Assembly: GCA_946531975.1 (NCBI GenBank)
Contig: CAMNAY010000002.1
Coordinates: 1 to 29,699, forward strand
From: an uncultured Ruminococcus sp.
GTDB taxonomy: Bacteria > Bacillota > Clostridia > Oscillospirales > Ruminococcaceae
Length of the DNA stretch: 29,699 nucleotides
Direction of reading: 5' to 3'
The notes under the pieces were generated by a model. That model searched no databases. It had not been told where the DNA came from and was given only the letters and a program-made list of their open reading frames with translations. The translations under genes were made by a program, and so were the position numbers. Of this stretch, positions 23,978 through 29,699 are shown piece by piece; the first letter of the stretch is position 1; every line of letters begins with the position of its first letter.

Positions 23978-26653
23978 ATGTATAATCGGCATTTCAGACG
24001 CGGAATGGCTGTTCTTGCAGCCGCCGCACTGCTCGGCACTGCCGTACCGGTCTCCGGTATGCAGGCGTCCGCAGCAACCAAAGACATCTCGAATACGATG
24101 AACTGGGGCACGCTCCGCATCGGCGGCGGCGGCTTTGTCTCCGGTATCGTCACAGGCAAGAAAGTCATGTATGCGCGTACCGACGTCGGCGGCGCTTACC
24201 GCTACAACTACGACACCGAATCCTGGGAGCAGCTGCTCGGCTTCATCAACGATTCCGACCGCGGACTGCTTTCTGTTGACGCGATGGCAATCGACCCGAC
24301 CGATGACAACACCGTCTATTTCCTCTGCGGCTGTGCCTATTTCTCTGCGGAGAAGACCGTCATCTTCAAGACGACGGACGGCGGCAAGACTTTCAAGGAA
24401 ATCGACGTCACCAATCTCATCAAGGTCATGGGCAACGGCGACGGCAGACAGTGCGGCGAGTCCATTGCAGTCGATCCGGACAACCCCAAGATCATTTATG
24501 CAGGCGGCGACGTGACCTCGGATGAAAATTCCAAGTCCGCGCTTATCAAGTCTACCGACGGCGGCGAAACATGGAAGCCGGTCGAGGGCTACGATGCGCT
24601 GGGTCTGTTTGACAGCACGACCAAATGGCCGACCTGGACGGAAAACATCGCACGCTCTGTCACCAGCGATGCTTACAACAACCAGAACGGCGTTGCCGCA
24701 ATCGCAATCTCGAACGGCAAGGTCTATGTCGCAACCTCCAAGAAGGGCGTTGCCAATGTGCATGTTGCAGACGTCAAGACGGACAAGTACACCGTGCTTT
24801 CCAAGGACCTGCCGACCGATGTTTATCCTTCCCGCATCAATGTCGATCCCAAGGGCGACCTGCTGATCTCCTATATCGCGGGACTTGCCTTCGGCGGTTC
24901 CTCCGGCGGCGCTTACCGTTATACACCGTCAACCGGCACCGTGACCAGCATCTTCAGCTCCTCCTACGGTCTTGGCTCTGTCTGGGCAGATCCGGAGAAT
25001 CCCGATCACCTGATCACAGGTACCTGCGGCAAATGGGAGGATCAGCTCTGGCAGGAATGGACCGATGAGCACGGCGCAACATGGGGCGACCAGTATTTCC
25101 GCTCCTTCGACGGCGGCAAAACATGGGAAAACTTCACGCCCGGCAAGCAGGCAGGCGAATGGGGCAATCGGTATCTGGTTGCCAATTACCTTCAGGACGG
25201 CGGCTATGCCTGGATCCGCGACAAGGCAATTCACTGGTCCGGCACGGTTGTCACAGACCCCCGCGATCACAACAGAATGTGGATCACCTCCGGAAACGGC
25301 GTGTTCGTCTGCACCAATGTCTGGAGCACCGACAAGGACAATGCACCGACCTATACATTCCACCCGGACGGCATCGAGGAAGTCGTTTCGCTTGATTTCG
25401 TCAGCACGCCCGACGGACTGAATCTCTCCGCAATCGGCGACTATGACGGCTTTGTGCATGAATCGCCCGACAAAATCGGCCTTCAGTATCAGCCGAATAT
25501 GGGCAGCACCTCCGCAATCGCGGTCTGCCCGCAGAATACAAATGTCTGGGCGCGTATTGCTGAGGGCGACAACGGTGCAGGCTACTACACCACCGACCGC
25601 GGCAAGACATGGAATGCCATGACACCGGCGGTCAAGGGCGGCAAGCTCGCAATCGCGGAAATCGCAAAGGGCAAGTACCGCATCTTCAATACCGGCAAGA
25701 ACGACGGCGGCGTTTCCTATTCCGATGACTGGGGCAAGACATGGACTGCCTGCGAGGGCATTCCGTCGCAGTACGGCTCCAAGCCGACCATGCTGCTGGT
25801 CGAGCCGGATGACCCCAACACGGTCTACGCCTATGCGACCTACTACAATTCCTCTTGGTTCTATTCCAAGGATGCGCCGGACGCTTCTGACGCGCAGTAT
25901 AAGATCTGCGTCAGCACAGACGGCGGCAAGACCTTCAAATCCACAGATGTCTGCATGTATGACCAGTGCGACAGCGCGGGCAGAATCGGCTATCTCGGCA
26001 AGGGCGAGCTGATCCTCGGCGGCGGCTGGTACGGCGCATACCGCGCATCTGTCAAGAACGGAGCTGTTACGGTCTCCAAGCTCGACAGCGTCTACTACTG
26101 CAAGACCCTCGGCTACGGCGCACCGGAAAAGACCGGCGGCATCAACACCGTGTTCATGTACGGCAAGCCGCTCGAAACCGATCCGGAAGGCATCTACCGC
26201 TCGACGGACGGCGGTAAAACATGGGTCTGCATCAACACCGATCACCTCTACGGCGGCACCGGAAACGGCAATTACCTCGTCGGTGATATGTCCACATTCG
26301 GTAAGGTGTATATGTCCACGGTCGGCTGCGGCATCGTCTACGGTGAGCTGAGCAGCGGCACTGTGAAGCCGCCTGTCTCGACTGAGACCACGACTACAAC
26401 TACAACGACCGGTAAGAGCAATCCGAATGCCATATGGGGCGATACCGATTGCAACGGCGACGTTAATGTCGTTGATGCTGTGCTGCTCGCTCGTCTTGTG
26501 GCAGATGATGCGACGCTCGAAGAAGGCGCCGTCACCGCGGAAGGAAAGACAAACGCCGATGTGACACACGACGGCAAGCCGGACAAGGATGACCTGACCA
26601 AGCTGCTGGACTTCCTCGCCGGACGAATCGAAAAAGCAGATCTTGCAAAATGA
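23978..26653 (+). CDS. Xyloglucanase, GH74 family, with C-terminal dockerin
   Basis: Cleaves the glucan backbone of xyloglucan (plant hemicellulose). The 891-residue secreted protein has a signal peptide ending near residue 33, a GH74 double beta-propeller with repeated Asp-box segments (STDGGKTW, RSFDGGKTW, TTDRGKTW, YSDDWGKTW), and the family's acidic residues Asp69 in ARTDVGGAYRY and the GDYDGF segment at about 488-493. A poly-Thr linker (TETTTTTTTT) leads to a dockerin (GDTDCNGDVNVVDAVLL and DVTHDGKPDKDDL), so the enzyme is cellulosomal. Start ATG follows AGAGGGGG. The gene ends before a shared terminator. Confidence 0.95.
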   Translation: MYNRHFRRGMAVLAAAALLGTAVPVSGMQASAATKDISNTMNWGTLRIGGGGFVSGIVTGKKVMYARTDVGGAYRYNYDTESWEQLLGFINDSDRGLLSVDAMAIDPTDDNTVYFLCGCAYFSAEKTVIFKTTDGGKTFKEIDVTNLIKVMGNGDGRQCGESIAVDPDNPKIIYAGGDVTSDENSKSALIKSTDGGETWKPVEGYDALGLFDSTTKWPTWTENIARSVTSDAYNNQNGVAAIAISNGKVYVATSKKGVANVHVADVKTDKYTVLSKDLPTDVYPSRINVDPKGDLLISYIAGLAFGGSSGGAYRYTPSTGTVTSIFSSSYGLGSVWADPENPDHLITGTCGKWEDQLWQEWTDEHGATWGDQYFRSFDGGKTWENFTPGKQAGEWGNRYLVANYLQDGGYAWIRDKAIHWSGTVVTDPRDHNRMWITSGNGVFVCTNVWSTDKDNAPTYTFHPDGIEEVVSLDFVSTPDGLNLSAIGDYDGFVHESPDKIGLQYQPNMGSTSAIAVCPQNTNVWARIAEGDNGAGYYTTDRGKTWNAMTPAVKGGKLAIAEIAKGKYRIFNTGKNDGGVSYSDDWGKTWTACEGIPSQYGSKPTMLLVEPDDPNTVYAYATYYNSSWFYSKDAPDASDAQYKICVSTDGGKTFKSTDVCMYDQCDSAGRIGYLGKGELILGGGWYGAYRASVKNGAVTVSKLDSVYYCKTLGYGAPEKTGGINTVFMYGKPLETDPEGIYRSTDGGKTWVCINTDHLYGGTGNGNYLVGDMSTFGKVYMSTVGCGIVYGELSSGTVKPPVSTETTTTTTTTGKSNPNAIWGDTDCNGDVNVVDAVLLARLVADDATLEEGAVTAEGKTNADVTHDGKPDKDDLTKLLDFLAGRIEKADLAK

Positions 26654-26668
26654 TCTGAATATCAAACA

Positions 26669-26704
26669 AAAATCGGACTGCCGGTCATTCGGCAGTCCGA
26701 TTTT
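26669..26704. terminator. Bidirectional terminator between GH74 and LRR genes
   Basis: A perfect 15-pair stem (26669-26683 with 26690-26704, arm AAAATCGGACTGCCG). T residues at both ends make it work in either direction; it separates the convergent stops at 26653 and 26718. Confidence 0.85.
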
Positions 26705-26717
26705 GATATGGAAAGAA

Positions 26718-28286
26718 TCAGGCGCGGCGCTTGCGCAGACGGGTCACAACCCCTGCACACACCAGCAAGCCGCCCAGTACCGCCGCAGGAATCCAGACCT
26801 TTCCGGAAGGATGTCCGGCGCCGGCACCTGCGTCTTTTACCGTCGTGACCTCCGGAGCCGGTTCCGTATTTTCGGTGTCCGGCAGCGGTTCATGCTGAAT
26901 ACCCGCAGCGTCCGCATAGCGGATGCCCGCTTCTGTATTCGTGTAGATCACAAGGTTGTTTCGCAGCTTTTCATAGCTGCCGGTCGTCTCGTTTTTGGCA
27001 TAGCCCAGCGCATTGGTTCCGATCTCTGTCAGGGTATCCGGAAGATAGATCTCCTCCAGATACGGGCAGCCGAGAAAGCTGTCGTTGCCGATGGTTTCAA
27101 GCTGATGACCGAGCCGCAGATATTTCAGGGTCTTGCAGCCGCTGAAGGCGCCGTCTTCGATGTGCCGGATTTCATCACCGAGGGTCACAACCTGAAGCGA
27201 CGTGCAGTCACGGAAGGCATTTGCGCGGATCTCCTTGGCGGAGTCGGTCAGTCTGACGGTTGTGAGATAGGCATTCTCAGCGAAGGCGTCCTCACTGATG
27301 ACCCGAACACCGTCCGGTACCTCTGCGACTGTGTTCTTGCCGCGGTATCTGACCAGCAGGTCGCCGAGCATAAGGTAATCGCCCTTTGTGTTCTTGAACC
27401 ATGCGGTATCGTTCAGGGCATCGCCGGCAAGCTCATCGAGCGTGTCTGCGACCGTGATTTCAGAGAGTCCGGTGCAGCCGGCAAAAGCGCCGTCCTGAAT
27501 GCGGCGGACCGATGCAGGGAGCGTCAGCTTTTTCAGCTCGGTGTGGTCTGCAAAGGCATATGCCGCGATTGTTTTGACAGATGCAGGAATCTCCGGTGCA
27601 GCGGCGCTGCCGCGGTAAGCGAGCAGAATTCCGTCGCCCGCGACGACCAGATCACCGGTCTGCCCGCCGATAAACGGCGTGTCAAGAAATGCGTTTTTGC
27701 CGATTTCCTGCACATTTGCACCGAGCGTGACGGCGCTGAGCCGGTCACAGCCTGCAAATGCTTCCTCTCCGATGCGGAGACACGCATCCGGAATCGTCAT
27801 CCGCTGCAAATACACGCAGCCTGCAAACGCTCGGTTGTCGATTTCGCGCACGGTCTCAGGCAGGAGGACGGTGTCGGCATAGCAATAGAGAAATGCGCGT
27901 TCCCCGATCTTTGTGATTGCCTTTCCGCCGATTTCCGCGGGAATCCTGACCTCCAGTTCATTGGTCTCCCAGCGGAATTCGGTCAGGCAGAGGGTGCCGT
28001 CCGGCAGCGCATCATATTTGATTCTTCCGGTCACATCGCTGATTGCGGTCGGTGCCGCAGCCGTCGATGTCACCTCAGAAAAAGCGGTTGTCTCCTGTAA
28101 TGTTGTGGATTCCGGCAGCGGAACAGTGCTTTCCGGCAGGGCAGAAGCCGTCGTATCTGCCGGTGCAGCGGTTGTTTCCGCAGGCAGGGTCGTGGTTTCT
28201 GCGAAGGCAGCTCCGGTCTGTGCTGCACAGACTGCAAGAACCGCTGCGGAAGCCAGCAAAGCCCGCAAGCCTTTTCTATGATTCAT
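26718..28286 (-). CDS. LRR (BspA-like) protein with C-terminal membrane anchor
   Basis: The 522-residue product has a signal peptide, a Thr/Pro/Ser-rich linker (ETTTLPAETTAAPADTT), about a dozen LRR_5 repeats (LPETVREIDNRAFAGC-type), a Glu/Pro spacer, and a C-terminal hydrophobic segment (VWIPAAVLGGLLVCAGVV) ending in RLRKRRA. There is no LPXTG motif, so membrane retention rather than sortase attachment is expected. It differs from the nearby LRR protein, which has a dockerin. The ATG at 28286 follows GAGGTAG; seven further codons upstream are open. The rpoC terminator lies just upstream and no promoter is visible. Confidence 0.88.
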   Translation of the reverse strand: MNHRKGLRALLASAAVLAVCAAQTGAAFAETTTLPAETTAAPADTTASALPESTVPLPESTTLQETTAFSEVTSTAAAPTAISDVTGRIKYDALPDGTLCLTEFRWETNELEVRIPAEIGGKAITKIGERAFLYCYADTVLLPETVREIDNRAFAGCVYLQRMTIPDACLRIGEEAFAGCDRLSAVTLGANVQEIGKNAFLDTPFIGGQTGDLVVAGDGILLAYRGSAAAPEIPASVKTIAAYAFADHTELKKLTLPASVRRIQDGAFAGCTGLSEITVADTLDELAGDALNDTAWFKNTKGDYLMLGDLLVRYRGKNTVAEVPDGVRVISEDAFAENAYLTTVRLTDSAKEIRANAFRDCTSLQVVTLGDEIRHIEDGAFSGCKTLKYLRLGHQLETIGNDSFLGCPYLEEIYLPDTLTEIGTNALGYAKNETTGSYEKLRNNLVIYTNTEAGIRYADAAGIQHEPLPDTENTEPAPEVTTVKDAGAGAGHPSGKVWIPAAVLGGLLVCAGVVTRLRKRRA

Positions 28287-28303
28287 TTTCTTTCTACCTC
28301 GCT

Positions 28304-28341
28304 TCAAAAAACGGGAACTCTCTCGCGGAGTCCCCGTTTTT
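28304..28341 (-). terminator. Terminator of the rpoC transcript
   Basis: On the minus strand, an 11-pair stem (one mismatch) is followed by TTTT, starting 19 bases after the rpoC stop and ending 18 bases before the LRR start codon. Confidence 0.8.
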
Positions 28342-28359
28342 CTGATTCAACTGTACGGA

Positions 28360-29699
28360 TCAATACTGCTGCGGCAGCTCGGTCGGATATGCATCCGCAC
28401 GGACAACCTGCACATTGTTGTACAGGGTCATGCCGGTGCCGGCAGGGATCAGCTTACCGATGATAACATTTTCCTTCAGACCGAGCAGGTAGTCGCTCTT
28501 GCCGTTGATTGCGGCATCGGTGAGCGCCTTTGCGGTCTCCTGGAAGGAAGCCGCAGACATGAAGCTCTCGGAGGAAGAAGATGCCTTGGTGATACCGAGC
28601 AGCGACGGACGGGTTGTGACCAGACGCAGGTCGGTCTCGCCGGCGTCGATGCGTGCCTGAAGCTGGGCGTTGATCTCCTCGACCTCACGCTTATCGACCA
28701 TTGCCTCAGGGAGCAGATAGCTGCTGCCCGGATCTGCGATCAGAACCTTGCGCATCATCTGGCGGACGATGACTTCGATGTGCTTATCGTTGATGCCAAC
28801 GCCCTGCTGACGGTATGCGAACTGGATTTCCTCAATGATATAGTTCTGAACCGCCTGCACGCCGAGAATATCGAGCAGATCCATCGGGTAGATCGAACCG
28901 GTGGTCAGTCTGCCGCCGCGCTGAACCTTGTCGCCGTCCTTGACCACAAGGTGATAGTTATACGGAATGGTGTACGGGGTGGAGTCGGTATTGGTCTCGT
29001 CGTCATGAATGACGATGGTCTTGATGCCGTTCTCCTCAGAGAGATTGACCGTACCGGAGGACTTTGCGAGAATTGCGCCGTTCTTCGGACGTCTGGATTC
29101 AAACAGCTCCTCAACACGCGGAAGACCCTGTGTGATATCCTCTGCGTTTGCAATACCGCCCGTATGGAAGGTACGCATCGTGAGCTGGGTACCCGGTTCA
29201 CCGATCGACTGTGCGGCGATGATACCGACCGCTTCACCGACGGAGACGAGGTTGCCGTTTGCGAGGTTGACGCCGTAGCACTTTGCGCAGACGCCCTTCT
29301 TTGCCTTACAGCCCAGCACCGAACGGATCGTGACATGGGTGATGCCGGCATCGACGATGCGCTGTGCATCGGCGGTGGTCATGGCGCGGGTCTTCGGAAT
29401 AAACAGCTCGGACTTTTCATCGCGCAGATCCTCAACGAGATATCTGCCGACGAGACGCTCCTGCAGGGTTTCGAGGTCACGCTGACCGTCGTTGATGCAG
29501 TACACCTCGATGCCCTCATCGGAGCCGCAGTCGATCTCACGGATGATGACATCCTGCGAGACATCGACGAGACGGCGGGTCAGATAACCGGAGTCCGCAG
29601 TACGGAGCGCAGTATCAGCCAGACCCTTACGGGCGCCTCGGGACGAGATGAAGTATTCGGAAATGTTCAGACCTTCACGGTAATTGGAACGGACCGGAA
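28360..29699 (-). CDS. rpoC: RNA polymerase beta' subunit, C-terminal part
   Basis: Open from the right window edge, giving the last 446 residues. It starts within NYREGLNISEYFISSRGARKGLADTALRTADSGYLTRRL, the bridge-helix/trigger-loop region, and includes the second zinc site (IDCGSD with CKAKKGVCAKCYG), SVGEAVGIIAAQSIGEPGTQLTMRTFHTGG (trigger loop), LPRVEELFESRRPK, and ASFQETAKALTDAAINGKSDYL at the C-terminal end. There is no large insertion in the trigger loop, as is normal for Firmicutes. The stop at 28360 is followed by a terminator. Confidence 0.98.
   Translation of the reverse strand, partial: PVRSNYREGLNISEYFISSRGARKGLADTALRTADSGYLTRRLVDVSQDVIIREIDCGSDEGIEVYCINDGQRDLETLQERLVGRYLVEDLRDEKSELFIPKTRAMTTADAQRIVDAGITHVTIRSVLGCKAKKGVCAKCYGVNLANGNLVSVGEAVGIIAAQSIGEPGTQLTMRTFHTGGIANAEDITQGLPRVEELFESRRPKNGAILAKSSGTVNLSEENGIKTIVIHDDETNTDSTPYTIPYNYHLVVKDGDKVQRGGRLTTGSIYPMDLLDILGVQAVQNYIIEEIQFAYRQQGVGINDKHIEVIVRQMMRKVLIADPGSSYLLPEAMVDKREVEEINAQLQARIDAGETDLRLVTTRPSLLGITKASSSSESFMSAASFQETAKALTDAAINGKSDYLLGLKENVIIGKLIPAGTGMTLYNNVQVVRADAYPTELPQQY

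Overview
The window is a high-GC (roughly 55-60% by eye) stretch of a spore-forming, plant-fibre-degrading Firmicute, most likely a Ruminococcus or close Oscillospiraceae relative. The evidence is three secreted dockerin proteins (a cellulosome signature), a GH74 xyloglucanase, BspA-type leucine-rich-repeat surface proteins, the sporulation genes spoIVA and a SipL-like SPOCS/LysM gene, a short proB without a PUA domain, and consensus Shine-Dalgarno sequences. The species assignment is inference.

Layout. Positions 1-2568 (+) hold the 3' end of a ROK glucokinase, then proB, a 50-codon reading frame and proA (proline synthesis), closed by a terminator. Positions 2746-3229 (-) hold a stand-alone secreted dockerin protein followed by a possible 21-residue reading frame that runs into its terminator. 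Positions 3524-4936 (+) are cysS. Positions 4958-5730 are a repeat-rich patch: one 154-residue gene sits between inverted hairpin repeats and a duplicated leader segment. Positions 5731-17477 (+) are a long co-directional run: holA, a Toprim protein, a degenerate MBOAT membrane protein, a metal-dependent hydrolase, a membrane protein, an ABC-F ATPase, two lipoproteins, an unrecognised cytosolic protein, an RluA-type pseudouridine synthase, a CPBP membrane protease with a Pro/Gln repeat tail, and a DUF308 membrane protein. Many of these genes overlap or nearly touch, so transcriptional coupling is likely.

Positions 17530-18819 form an AT-richer module in which a zinc-ribbon membrane protein (-) and a small XRE regulator (+) diverge from a region carrying palindromic operator-like sites. 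Positions 18955-21995 (+) are sipL-like and spoIVA, a spore-coat assembly pair. Positions 22037-26653 are a divergent pair: an LRR-dockerin protein (-) and a GH74 xyloglucanase-dockerin (+), each with a clear promoter, and with a near-perfect palindrome just downstream of the GH74 -10 box. Positions 26718-28286 (-) are a second LRR protein, anchored by a C-terminal membrane segment. Positions 28360-29699 (-) are the C-terminal part of rpoC.

The parts most worth a second look are the repeat-bracketed cassette before holA, the zinc-ribbon/XRE module with its operators, the MBOAT homologue that has lost its catalytic histidine, the reading frame threaded through an SD-hairpin and a terminator at 2731-2825, and the GH74/LRR/dockerin locus.
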